Shown here piece after piece: positions 19,849 to 29,631 of a stretch of DNA of 64,000 nucleotides. A program made the translations under genes and the position numbers. Location of the stretch: contig PLON01000016.1 of the NCBI GenBank assembly GCA_003142095.1, forward strand, positions 1-64,000. Direction: 5' to 3'. Numbering within the stretch: the first letter of the stretch is position 1; every line of letters begins with the position of its first letter. The DNA is from Acidimicrobiaceae bacterium. GTDB lineage: Bacteria; Actinomycetota; Acidimicrobiia; Acidimicrobiales; RAAP-2. Below the pieces are notes generated by a model that worked only from the letters and a program-made list of their open reading frames with translations, made no database searches and was not told where the DNA came from.

Positions 19849-21231
19849 ATGAGTATCCCTAGTGCCTCCTATTCGGTGACGATGAGGGTCGCGCTGGACA
19901 ACGCGTCACTGATCGGTTCGGTGGCAACCGCGGTCAGCGACGCCGGTGGTGCGGTGACGGCGCTTGATGTCGTCGAGCCCAACGGAAGTCACATGGTCGT
20001 CGACATAACCTGCAACGCCGTTGACGACGGGCACGCGGAACTGCTGAAGGCCGCGGTCGCTGCCGTGCCGGGGGCAAGCGTCCAAGCGATCAGCGACCGC
20101 ACGTTCCTGCTTCACCTTGGCGGCGTCATCTCGGTCGAGCCAAAGGTTTCACTGAAAACGCGTGACGATCTCTCAATGGCCTACACGCCGGGCGTTGCGC
20201 GCATCTCCATGGCCATCGCCAAGGATCCCACGTTGGCGAGAAACCTCACGATCAAACGAAACGCTGTCGCCGTCGTCACGGACGGCTCCGCGGTTCTTGG
20301 ACTTGGCAATATTGGCCCCGCGGCCGCGCTACCGGTCATGGAAGGCAAGGCTCTTCTGTTCAAGCGATTCGCGGGTATCGACGCGTGGCCCGTGTGCTTG
20401 GCGACACAGGACGTCGATGAGATCGTGCGCATTGTGGAGTGCATCGCTCCCGTCTATGGAGCAATCAACTTAGAAGACATCTCGGCGCCGCGGTGCTTCG
20501 AGATCGAGTCACGACTTCGTGAGCTCTTGGACATCCCGGTCTTTCACGACGATCAGCACGGAACGTCGACCGTGGTCTACGCCGCGCTACTCAACGCTCT
20601 TCGCGTCGTCGGAAAAGAGATGAAGGACATCCGCGTGGTCGTGCTGGGCGTTGGCGCCGCCGGCGTGGCAATCAGCAAACTACTTTTGGCCGAAGGCGTC
20701 GGTGACATCATCGGCGTCAACCGCAATGGAATCCTCCGAGAAGATGACTCTCGACTCGACGACGCGCGTCGTTGGTTGGCCGCGAACACGAACGCGGAGA
20801 AGAGATCGGGCAGTCTCGCCGACGCCATGACCGGCGCGGACGTGCTTATCGGCGTCTCTGGACCGAGGCTCGTCACTGAAGAGCATCTGAAACTCATGGC
20901 GAAGGACTCCATCGTGTTTGCCTTGGCGAACCCCGAACCCGAAGTTGACCCCGTCGTGGCCCGACGTTACGCGGCAATCGTCGCTACCGGCAGGAGCGAC
21001 GAGCCGAATCAGATAAACAACGTCCTCGCCTTTCCTGGCATCTTTAGAGGGCTACTCGACGTTGGGGCGCAGCGCGTCACCGAGGAAGTCGAAATCGCTG
21101 CCGGCCGGGCCATCGCCAACGTGGTGAAAGCAACGGAACTTTCGCCGGACTACATCGTGCCCACGGTGTTTAACGCGAACGTCGTTACCGCCGTGGCCGC
21201 CGCCGTCGAGAGCGTTCTTCGTGTTTCGTAG
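19849..21231 (+). CDS. NAD(P)-dependent malic enzyme with N-terminal ACT-like domain
   Basis: LSMAYTPGVARISMAIAKDP, FHDDQHGTSTVVYAALLNAL, VVVLGVGAAGVAISKLL, FALANPEPEVDP. Confidence 0.93.
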   Translation: MSIPSASYSVTMRVALDNASLIGSVATAVSDAGGAVTALDVVEPNGSHMVVDITCNAVDDGHAELLKAAVAAVPGASVQAISDRTFLLHLGGVISVEPKVSLKTRDDLSMAYTPGVARISMAIAKDPTLARNLTIKRNAVAVVTDGSAVLGLGNIGPAAALPVMEGKALLFKRFAGIDAWPVCLATQDVDEIVRIVECIAPVYGAINLEDISAPRCFEIESRLRELLDIPVFHDDQHGTSTVVYAALLNALRVVGKEMKDIRVVVLGVGAAGVAISKLLLAEGVGDIIGVNRNGILREDDSRLDDARRWLAANTNAEKRSGSLADAMTGADVLIGVSGPRLVTEEHLKLMAKDSIVFALANPEPEVDPVVARRYAAIVATGRSDEPNQINNVLAFPGIFRGLLDVGAQRVTEEVEIAAGRAIANVVKATELSPDYIVPTVFNANVVTAVAAAVESVLRVS

Positions 21232-21336
21232 CACCGCGTTAGATCGCTCCGGGCCTTTCATCATCTGTTCTGCTGGTGCGGACGGGGCTGACGCGAAGAT
21301 AGTGAATATGGTGAACGACCCCTTATGACGTTCAAT

Positions 21337-21360
21337 GTAAGCAACCACGTAAGCAACACG
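21337..21360. repeat. Two tandem copies of a 12-bp repeat at the left margin of the accessory island
   Basis: gtaagcaaccac/gtaagcaacacg. Confidence 0.6.
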
Positions 21361-21502
21361 AAAAACAAAGAGGCTCTTCAGTAAACGCCTGAGGACGAAA
21401 ACACAATATTTCAGAACAAATTGGACGACAGCGTACGTCAGGAAACATGGTAAGTGTTGATGGCGTGCAGGGGGTCTGAAACTTGATCAGACTTGCAGCT
21501 AC

Positions 21503-24500
21503 TTGTCCGTCCTAGCGTTGCGAAACTATCAACAACGTCAGACATTTAAGGACATCCCTTCCACTTCGCCAAATAATCAGAATCGAGCGAGCTTCTTCGT
21601 TATCACACCTTGTACCACGTCTCACCTACTCTTGGTCATTGTGACGTCAATCGAGCTCAGATCCGAGCAATACATTGAATGGTCCCGTCCATCCGGACTC
21701 CCAAACGGCTTCGAGACACAATATGTCTATACCTGTCGACAAGGAGAATCAGCAAGTCCCCCTATGGAGATTGCAGTTTTGCACTTCTCACCCGCCGGAG
21801 AGCCCAGCCGCCAGGCATTGACCAGGGTCCACACACTTCGGGTGAACCAGCGAGTTACGCCGGTTGTCATCGCGACCATTCTGGCCAACGATACCGTGAC
21901 ACTTTTCGGGCCAAATACGGCAGTGACACCAACCCGGCCCCTCCCCCTTGGCCAAGCTGAACGTATCCTTCAAGCGGTTCTCGATGAAGTGAATCCAGTA
22001 GCGGCGCGAGCGCGACTAACTGGACTTCTTCAGTCGCTCGATACGACCTCAATACCAGGTGTCAAGAACTCTGGCTTATTCGCTAACCATGAACTGCTCA
22101 ATGGAGTTCCGAAGCGGTCGGACTGGGCTGATTCATGTCTGACATCCCGCACATTGCTTTCATTGCGCGAGCATGAACTCGTGGAGCAGCTCGGCTACTC
22201 GACCAAGGGTGCAGGCGCCCACGCACTCGTATTGAAAGGATCCGGTCCACGGCCGGAAGCTATTGCCGTGCTGTTGAATGAAACCGAGAACTTCGACACA
22301 GACTCCCATCGATTCTCAGTCTCCCCAGTCGCCTACGGTCTCAAAATGGCAGAACAGGAGGGCGTTCCGTGGCTAATCCTCGTACGAGGTGGACAACTCC
22401 GTCTCTATCCGGCGCGTATTGACCTTGGCGTAGGACGAAAGGGCTTGGCAGAGACCTTCCTCGAGATCGACCTACCGCAACTCACCGATAACACCGCTGG
22501 GTATCTCTCTCTGATCTTCTCGGCACAGGCGCTGACCGGAGGCGGCAGCGCTTTTCAGATCATGGCGACGAGCTCCCAATACGCGGTGGCCCTCGGTGCG
22601 AGACTTCGGGACAAGGTATATGAAGAAATTGTGCCACACCTCTCCCTTGCTGTTGCAAGGCAACTGGGAGTTCACAACTACGCCATGGATGCAGAAGGCC
22701 TTGACCTCGCTTATCAGCTCACACTGCGCATATTTTTCAGGATGCTCTTTCAGGTTTACGCCGAAGATCGCAAGCTCTTGCCCTATGGAGAGAACGAGAA
22801 ATACGACCGCAACGCCCTGAAGACCGTCGCTCACGATCTCGTTGAAAATCCGGACCAAGAATTCGACGCTGAATCGTGTTCGCTCTGGGACGATTTGGCT
22901 CAGGTCTGGCGCGTTATCGACACTGGTGATAAAGCATGGGGAGTACCGGCCTACAACGGCGGCCTCTTCGCATCTGACCCCGAACTCAATGAACACGGTG
23001 CCATCGTCAGCGAATTAAGTATCACCAATGACGTAATCGGCCCCTGTCTTCGAGCTCTACTCCTCGATCGATCTGACGACGGTGAATATGGTCCCATTGA
23101 CTTCCGCTCGCTAAGCGTTCGAGAGTTCGGCACCATTTACGAGGGTCTACTCGAATCAAGTCTCGGACTGGCCGAGGTGGACCTGACGCTCGATGGGGAC
23201 GGTACGTGGCTGCCCGCCGCGATTGGTGATCAGGTGGAGGCCGCCGCTGGTGAGGTCTACTTCCACAACACCAGCGGTCAACGTAAGGGAACCGGCTCAT
23301 ATTTCACACCGTCGTTCGTTGTTGAACATCTTCTACAGCGTGCACTCGACCCTGCGCTCGACGACCACCTGGCGAAGGTCGCCCAACAACTCGCTGCTGG
23401 CGACCAGGCCAGTGCCGCCGAGATGTTCTTTGAATTCCGAGTTGCCGACCTGGCTATGGGCTCTGGTCACTTCCTTACTTCGGCAATCGATCACATCGAA
23501 CAGAAGATGGCCTCGTTCTTAGAAGAGGACGGTCACCAGATACCTGGGGTTAGTAAGGAGATAATCCTTCTCGGAAACGCTGCCCTCGAAGCGATGGGAG
23601 ATCATGAATCGGCGCCGCCAGAAGGGTCATCACTTCTACGTCGCCAAATCGCTCGCCGGTGCATCTATGGCCTCGATATCAATCCAATTGCTGTTGAACT
23701 GGCCCGCGTCGCCATCTGGATACACACTTTTGTCCGAGGTCTCCCGATGTCAAGCCTCGACCATAATCTTGTGTGTGCGAACAGTCTGACTGGCATTGGA
23801 AGCATTGATGAAGCATTGGACGTCCTCGTACCCGGAAGGAACGGTGCAGCCACGTTCTTCGATGCTCCGATCGAAGATGCCCTTCGATCTGCTCAAAATG
23901 TTCTTGCGGAAGTTGCGCTGATGCCGGAAGCGGATCGCAAGCAAACCCAGGCCGCTTCAAGGGCAATCAAGAGGGCACGTCGGGAAGCCGAGCAGGCAAG
24001 ACTCCTCTTCGATGGTGCGATCCTCAAAAGGATAGGAAGGACTGACCTGATCAAGGGAGAGGATCCCCAAACGATTTCCAAAGACGCTGACCTTATGGAG
24101 GCGCAGATCGCAATTGCGCCGCTAATACCAGGTCATATGCCAATGTTGTTCCCAGAAGTATTCCTTCGTGAAAACGCGGGATTTGACGTTCTGGTTGGTA
24201 ATCCGCCGTGGGAGAAACTCAAGGTCGAAACATCGCGATGGTGGGCTTTAAGGTTTCCAGGACTTCGTTCGCTACCGCAAGGTGAGCAGGACCAGTTAAT
24301 TGACAAATTACGAATTGAGCGACCTGACTTAGCGACCGAGATCGATGCCGACATTCGAGTGAACGAATTGGCTCGTGCTGCTCTGGTTGCCGGACCATTT
24401 CCCGGAATAGGAAAGGGTGACCCAGATCTCTATCAAGCATTCTCCTGGCGTAATTGGCAACTTCTTCGGAACCATGGTCGGATTGGTATTGTCATGCCTC

Positions 24501-25684
24501 GAAGCCTCATTGCTGAAGCTGGTGGTGAACAATGGCGCGAAGAAGTCTTTAATACCGGAGAATTCAGGGATGTGACTCTGATCCAGAATACTGCCCGTTG
24601 GGTGTTCGACATGGAACCTCGCTATACGGTCGCTCTTCTGGTACTCCAGAAGACTGGAGCGCCCGCCACAAAGGTCGGCTTGGCCGGTCCATTTGCCACA
24701 AGGCTTGAGTTTGACTCTGGATCTCGCGAGCCTCTTCCCACATTTCCAGCAAGAGAGTTCCGCACCTGGGGCACCGGTGCCGCGTTCCCGGTTCTCTCCT
24801 CTGTGAAAGATGGTTCCGTCTACCAAGTGATCAAGAGTCACCCACGCTTAGATGCCGATGTCGGGAGTTGGCGCGCGCGCCCATACGCCGAGTTCCATGC
24901 CACTGCGGACAAGCCGTTATTCAATCTTGACTCTGTCCCTCCAGGCTGGTGTCCGCTTTACAAAGGAGAGTCTTTCAACATTTGGAACCCTGACACTGGC
25001 GTCTATTACGGCGGAGTTGATCCAAAAATTGTGGTGCCGCTGCTATATGAAAAACGGCTCCGTACCTCGCGAATGAAGAAATCGCCATTTATTGAGTTTC
25101 CCCGTTCGTCGATCATGGATCTCAAGACACTGCCATTCCTTAATCCGAGAATCGCGATAAGACTTGTATCAAGGGCAACCGATTCCAGAACCGTTCTGGC
25201 CGCCTTAGTGCCGCCATCAGTTGGACTCACCCATGGAGCCCCCTACCTTCTCTTTCCAAGGGGTTCAGAGCGAGACGTAGCGTTTGTGCTCGGCGTCCTT
25301 TCTTCTATCCCGCTTGACTGGATCGCTCGCCGCACTGTGGAAGTGAACTTGACGTACCACGTGATCAACGGCTTCCCGATGCCTCGACCTGTTGAATCGG
25401 ATGTTCGCCGTAGCCGGATTATTGCCTTAGCCGGTCACTTGGCAGCTCGAGATGATCGCTTTGCAAAATGGGCAGAAGTTATTGGCGTCCCTGTCGGCTC
25501 TGTCGAAACGCCAGAGCAACAAGCCAACATAGAAAACGAACTTGATGCATTGGTCTCCTCCCTCTATGGGCTCTCACGGGATCAGGTCGAGCACGTGTTC
25601 GCAACCTTCCACAGAGGTTGGGATTACCGATCTCGGCTGACAAAGGTTCTCGAGTATTTCGACCGAATTGGGGCTGACCAATGA
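21503..25684 (+). CDS. Very large class I SAM-dependent N6-adenine DNA methyltransferase (Eco57I/DrmMI/PglX-like); start uncertain, probably downstream of 21503
   Basis: Motif I VADLAMGSGHFL, motif IV FDVLVGNPPWEKLKV, flanking Type ISP/Eco57I-like helical regions; stop overlaps the next ATG (ATGA). Confidence 0.88.
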   Translation: MSVLALRNYQQRQTFKDIPSTSPNNQNRASFFVITPCTTSHLLLVIVTSIELRSEQYIEWSRPSGLPNGFETQYVYTCRQGESASPPMEIAVLHFSPAGEPSRQALTRVHTLRVNQRVTPVVIATILANDTVTLFGPNTAVTPTRPLPLGQAERILQAVLDEVNPVAARARLTGLLQSLDTTSIPGVKNSGLFANHELLNGVPKRSDWADSCLTSRTLLSLREHELVEQLGYSTKGAGAHALVLKGSGPRPEAIAVLLNETENFDTDSHRFSVSPVAYGLKMAEQEGVPWLILVRGGQLRLYPARIDLGVGRKGLAETFLEIDLPQLTDNTAGYLSLIFSAQALTGGGSAFQIMATSSQYAVALGARLRDKVYEEIVPHLSLAVARQLGVHNYAMDAEGLDLAYQLTLRIFFRMLFQVYAEDRKLLPYGENEKYDRNALKTVAHDLVENPDQEFDAESCSLWDDLAQVWRVIDTGDKAWGVPAYNGGLFASDPELNEHGAIVSELSITNDVIGPCLRALLLDRSDDGEYGPIDFRSLSVREFGTIYEGLLESSLGLAEVDLTLDGDGTWLPAAIGDQVEAAAGEVYFHNTSGQRKGTGSYFTPSFVVEHLLQRALDPALDDHLAKVAQQLAAGDQASAAEMFFEFRVADLAMGSGHFLTSAIDHIEQKMASFLEEDGHQIPGVSKEIILLGNAALEAMGDHESAPPEGSSLLRRQIARRCIYGLDINPIAVELARVAIWIHTFVRGLPMSSLDHNLVCANSLTGIGSIDEALDVLVPGRNGAATFFDAPIEDALRSAQNVLAEVALMPEADRKQTQAASRAIKRARREAEQARLLFDGAILKRIGRTDLIKGEDPQTISKDADLMEAQIAIAPLIPGHMPMLFPEVFLRENAGFDVLVGNPPWEKLKVETSRWWALRFPGLRSLPQGEQDQLIDKLRIERPDLATEIDADIRVNELARAALVAGPFPGIGKGDPDLYQAFSWRNWQLLRNHGRIGIVMPRSLIAEAGGEQWREEVFNTGEFRDVTLIQNTARWVFDMEPRYTVALLVLQKTGAPATKVGLAGPFATRLEFDSGSREPLPTFPAREFRTWGTGAAFPVLSSVKDGSVYQVIKSHPRLDADVGSWRARPYAEFHATADKPLFNLDSVPPGWCPLYKGESFNIWNPDTGVYYGGVDPKIVVPLLYEKRLRTSRMKKSPFIEFPRSSIMDLKTLPFLNPRIAIRLVSRATDSRTVLAALVPPSVGLTHGAPYLLFPRGSERDVAFVLGVLSSIPLDWIARRTVEVNLTYHVINGFPMPRPVESDVRRSRIIALAGHLAARDDRFAKWAEVIGVPVGSVETPEQQANIENELDALVSSLYGLSRDQVEHVFATFHRGWDYRSRLTKVLEYFDRIGADQ

Positions 25685-28600
25685 GTAGTGATGAAAGACG
25701 GCCATTCCCTCCTGTATTTGCAACGAACCACCCTGGAACAGGCGATACTGTCGCCGGCGAGATTAATCGACTTCTTGCGGGATTGAGTACAACATATGCC
25801 GACCCACCAACCCTCGCTTTCGCCACTGCCTACATGAACCCCCAAGGTTTTGTTCTGATTGCTGATGAGGTTGAAAAGGCACCGCGAGTCCGTCTTCTCT
25901 TGGGTGCGGAGCCGGAAGAGCCATATCGCACCCAGCAAGAACGCGGCCAGAATGTTGCATTCGATGCCGTGGCCAAAGTTCACCTTCAGGAGCTGGAAAG
26001 AGACCGCGACCTCCTTGGATTCACCGCCCACTCTGACGCAGCCGCGCGGCGACTTGTCGACTGGTTGCGCTCGTTCGATAGCGCGATGGAACCACGAGTC
26101 GAAGTGCGTCGTTTCACGAAGGGCTTTCTCCACGGTAAGGCGTACATCGCTGATCATCCAATGATGCCCGCAGTTCTCGCCGGGTCGTCGAACCTGACGC
26201 TGGCGGGCTTGTCGTGGAATCGTGAGCTGAATCTGGGTTACCCGTCCGGCCAACACACTGGCTTAGTTATTGACTGGTTCAATGAAATCTGGGAGCAATC
26301 GGTTCCCTTTGATCTTGCTGCTCTCTACGAAGCTCGGTGGCAGGCCCATACTCCGGGCGTTGTTTTCCTTCGCATGCTTTACGAACTCTACGGCGACGCA
26401 CCCAATATGAGTGGAGTAAAGATCGATCTTCCGGTCACGGAGTTCCAGCGCGATGGTATTCGCCGCGCTCAACGAATTCTGGATGAACTCGGCGGCGTGC
26501 TCGTCTGCGATGAAGTCGGGCTCGGCAAGACCTTCATCGCCGGTGAATTCATCAAGCAAGTGTCTCAACGTGATCGGCAAAAGGTCCTCATTGTTGTCCC
26601 CGCAGCGCTGAAGACATCGACCTGGGATCCATTCTTGCGGCAGTTTGACCTAATCTCGGCCAGAGTCGAGGTAGTCACGTACGACGATGTGCGCAATGGC
26701 ACGAAACGCGGTGTGACGTCCGATGAACTCGACGATTATGCACTCGTGGTAATTGATGAAGCGCACAACCTTCGCAATCCGAAAACACTGACAGCAGAAG
26801 CCGTAATGAAACTGTTGTGGGGCGAGCATCCGAAGAAAGTATTGCTCCTCACCGCAACACCGGTAAACAACAGTCTCCGCGATCTCCAAACGTTGATCAG
26901 CTACTTCGTGCGCAACGATGCCCAGTTCGCCCCCATTGGCCTCCCGAGCATTATTGACTACATCAAGGCCGCACAAGCGCAAGATCCCGACACCCTCTCA
27001 CCACAACATCTCTTTGACTTGATGGACAAAGTCGCCGTACGGCGGACTCGGCGATTCGTGAAACAGGCCTACGCGAACGACCGAATCTTCAATAACCGTG
27101 GAGAGCTCGTACCAGTGGAGTTCCCAACGCCATCGGTCCACCGTATTGAATATGAACTCGACGCCGAGGCCGACGACCTGGCCGAGAAGGTTATGTACGC
27201 GCTCGAGGTTGGTGACGACGAACACCTGGTAATCCGTTCTGGCACTCACCGCGACCCTGATCGCCTATCGCTCGCCCGCTACGCTCCGAGCGTCTACAGC
27301 TTCGACTCCGATGTTGACAGTCTCCAGGTGACCAACGTCGGACTGCTCCGAACGATGCTGCTCAAGCGTCTGGAGTCCTCAACGGCGGCGTTGGAGGTCA
27401 CACTGCGTCGTCTCATCACGTCGCATCACGCATTCACCCGGGGACTAACCGAGGGTTACGTCATCATCGGTGACGCTCTGAAGGACTTCGCTTCATCCGA
27501 CGCCGAGTCCATCGATGAGTTTCTCGAAGGTCTTGACGAGAAGGGTGTCGAACAGGTGGCACCTATATCGGACTTCAACGTTGGAGCTCTCTCTATTGAT
27601 GTCGATGGGGACGTAGAACTTCTTGAAGAGCTTCACACCCTTTCCCTTCAACGTCTCGAAGTAGGTCCTGACGCCAAGCTCCTGGAACTCGTGGAGGACC
27701 TCATTCGCATCGCCGAGGCCGCTGCCCTGCCCGACCGCGACGGCGTTGAGGAAGCTGTCCGGCGCAAGGTCATCATCTTTTCGACGTACGCTGACACGGT
27801 CGTTGACGTGCACCGACGCCTCGCTGAAGCGATCGATCGAGCGCCGAAGAAGTCACCACTCGCGGCCTACAAGGGGCGTCTAGCTCCAGCCGTATTCGGT
27901 GCCCAGGGCAGTGAGGCCCAACTCGAACGGGCCCAGGTGTTAGCCGCGTTCTGTCCGATGACGGCCGGTGAACTAGACGAGACAGGTCGTCCCCGGTCGA
28001 AGGACCGTTATGACATCTTGGTGACGTCCGATGTTCTTGCCGAGGGCGTGAACCTTCAACAGGCTGGACGTATGGTGAACTACGACCTGCCATGGAACCC
28101 CATGAAACTTGTCCAGCGCCACGGTCGTATCGACCGTATTGGATCGCCGCACAAGCGCGTTACCATCGACTGTTTCTTCCCGGCCGAAAACCTGGACCGA
28201 CTCCTGGGTCTCGAGGCGAAGCTACAGCGAAAGATTGCGTATGCCAATGCCGCCGTGGGAGTGGGCAACGTTTTGCCCAGTCAAATTGCCGACCCCACTG
28301 TGGAGGTCCTGCTTCACGACGTTCGAGCGGACATCATTGATCTCTATAACGAAGATCCCACAATCCTCATTGAAGGTGGTGGTAGCGAAGCCATCTCTGG
28401 TGAGGAGTACCGACGTCGATTGAGCAAAGCGTTGGAGATGGCCAACGTCAAGAGAGAGGTTCTCGGATTGCCGTATGGGTCCGGCAGTGGTTTCCATTCC
28501 GCCAAAATCAGTCAACCCGGATACGTCTTCTGTGTTCGAATCGGTGATGAAGAGAAACCTTGGTTCCGCTTCGTGCCCGCTGATCCTAAAACGTGGGAAC

Positions 28601-29130
28601 CGGTGCGAGACATTGACGGAAATGCTGAAGTCGACGACGACACCTTGACTTGTCTGATTGCTGCCGATCCCGGAACAATTAGTGGCGTGCAAGACATTAG
28701 CGAGCAGGCACTTGCGCAGGTCTTCGACGCTTGGGAGGTGGCACAGAGCCACGTCTACGACCTTTGGACGTTTCTCACAGACAAGAGCAACCTCGAACCG
28801 AAGATTGAGAAAGCACTTCGCGACGCGTACGAGTTAGTAGCAGAGAACGGTGGTTTCCTCGGACCGGCTCGTCAAGACGAACTTCTGGCCAAGCTGAATG
28901 GCCGTTGGAGCAGTGGCGTAGTCAAAGCTGTGCGCAAGATTTTGCGATCCGACGACCTATCCGTGAAAGAGAGAGTCCAAGGTCTCCTTGACTTTGTCAC
29001 TGAGTCTGGCATTTCGATACCCGAACAGCCCAAGCCACTCAAACCGGTCCGTCGTGAAGACATTCGAGTGGTCTGTTGGGTGGCAGTGTCACCGGATTCC
29101 AACTACAAGCCTTCGAGGATCTCGAATTAG
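25681..29130 (+). CDS. PLD-like nuclease domain fused to SNF2-type helicase
   Basis: N-term PLD motif FLHGKAYIADHP...AGSSNLTLAGLSWNRELNL; helicase LVCDEVGLGKTFIAGEF, ALVVIDEAHNLRNP, LLLTATPVNN, SDVLAEGVNLQQAGRMVNYDLPWNPMKLVQRHGRIDRIG. Confidence 0.92.
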   Translation: MSSDERRPFPPVFATNHPGTGDTVAGEINRLLAGLSTTYADPPTLAFATAYMNPQGFVLIADEVEKAPRVRLLLGAEPEEPYRTQQERGQNVAFDAVAKVHLQELERDRDLLGFTAHSDAAARRLVDWLRSFDSAMEPRVEVRRFTKGFLHGKAYIADHPMMPAVLAGSSNLTLAGLSWNRELNLGYPSGQHTGLVIDWFNEIWEQSVPFDLAALYEARWQAHTPGVVFLRMLYELYGDAPNMSGVKIDLPVTEFQRDGIRRAQRILDELGGVLVCDEVGLGKTFIAGEFIKQVSQRDRQKVLIVVPAALKTSTWDPFLRQFDLISARVEVVTYDDVRNGTKRGVTSDELDDYALVVIDEAHNLRNPKTLTAEAVMKLLWGEHPKKVLLLTATPVNNSLRDLQTLISYFVRNDAQFAPIGLPSIIDYIKAAQAQDPDTLSPQHLFDLMDKVAVRRTRRFVKQAYANDRIFNNRGELVPVEFPTPSVHRIEYELDAEADDLAEKVMYALEVGDDEHLVIRSGTHRDPDRLSLARYAPSVYSFDSDVDSLQVTNVGLLRTMLLKRLESSTAALEVTLRRLITSHHAFTRGLTEGYVIIGDALKDFASSDAESIDEFLEGLDEKGVEQVAPISDFNVGALSIDVDGDVELLEELHTLSLQRLEVGPDAKLLELVEDLIRIAEAAALPDRDGVEEAVRRKVIIFSTYADTVVDVHRRLAEAIDRAPKKSPLAAYKGRLAPAVFGAQGSEAQLERAQVLAAFCPMTAGELDETGRPRSKDRYDILVTSDVLAEGVNLQQAGRMVNYDLPWNPMKLVQRHGRIDRIGSPHKRVTIDCFFPAENLDRLLGLEAKLQRKIAYANAAVGVGNVLPSQIADPTVEVLLHDVRADIIDLYNEDPTILIEGGGSEAISGEEYRRRLSKALEMANVKREVLGLPYGSGSGFHSAKISQPGYVFCVRIGDEEKPWFRFVPADPKTWEPVRDIDGNAEVDDDTLTCLIAADPGTISGVQDISEQALAQVFDAWEVAQSHVYDLWTFLTDKSNLEPKIEKALRDAYELVAENGGFLGPARQDELLAKLNGRWSSGVVKAVRKILRSDDLSVKERVQGLLDFVTESGISIPEQPKPLKPVRREDIRVVCWVAVSPDSNYKPSRISN

Positions 29131-29181
29131 ATCGTCGGCGGACATACTCATTAGTCGATGACCGTTCCCACGAAATATTTC

Positions 29182-29631
29182 TTATGCGGATTGCTTGCTG
29201 CGACGTCCAATCCGAATCAAACGGTTCGCCTCAGCTAAACGTATGTATCTAAAACTCTGGGGCGGAGCAGATTCGCCTAGACATTTTCTGACCTTCTCCA
29301 ACGGCACTGGAATGTCAAATCGCAGCGGACTTGCCACCGTAATCGCGACGCCATGATCCTTTCCCTTAAGGTAGTCCGCCAAAGTAGTCCAACCTAGGCC
29401 GGTGGACACGCCGTGAAGATTCCAAATTTCTCTTGGCGTCCCAGTTGAAATGTTCTCGACAATGCAGGTTCCAAGTATTTTCTTTACGGGAGAACTTGCG
29501 TACACGATGACAAGGGTGCCGGGAGAAGCTTTCGGGCGAATGCGCCTTAGCTCAACGGTCTTTTCACCTGAGATAATCATCTCGGCGAACTCTGGCCGTA
29601 ATGATAGAAAAAGTGCTTGCTTAGACGCGTC
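29182..29631 (-). CDS. ASCH (PUA-superfamily) domain protein
   Basis: QALFLSLRPEFAEMIISGEKTVELRRIRPKASPGTLVIVYASSPVKKILGTCIVENI; start set at MDASKQ (downstream of ORF-track start 29655). Confidence 0.8.
   Translation of the reverse strand, partial: DASKQALFLSLRPEFAEMIISGEKTVELRRIRPKASPGTLVIVYASSPVKKILGTCIVENISTGTPREIWNLHGVSTGLGWTTLADYLKGKDHGVAITVASPLRFDIPVPLEKVRKCLGESAPPQSFRYIRLAEANRLIRIGRRSKQSA

Noticed and set aside
21503-29130. BREX assignment for the large methylase
   Set aside because: PglX-like similarity is possible, but no BrxA/B/C, PglZ or BrxL genes are visible in the window; the PLD-SNF2 partner points to a DISARM-like arrangement.
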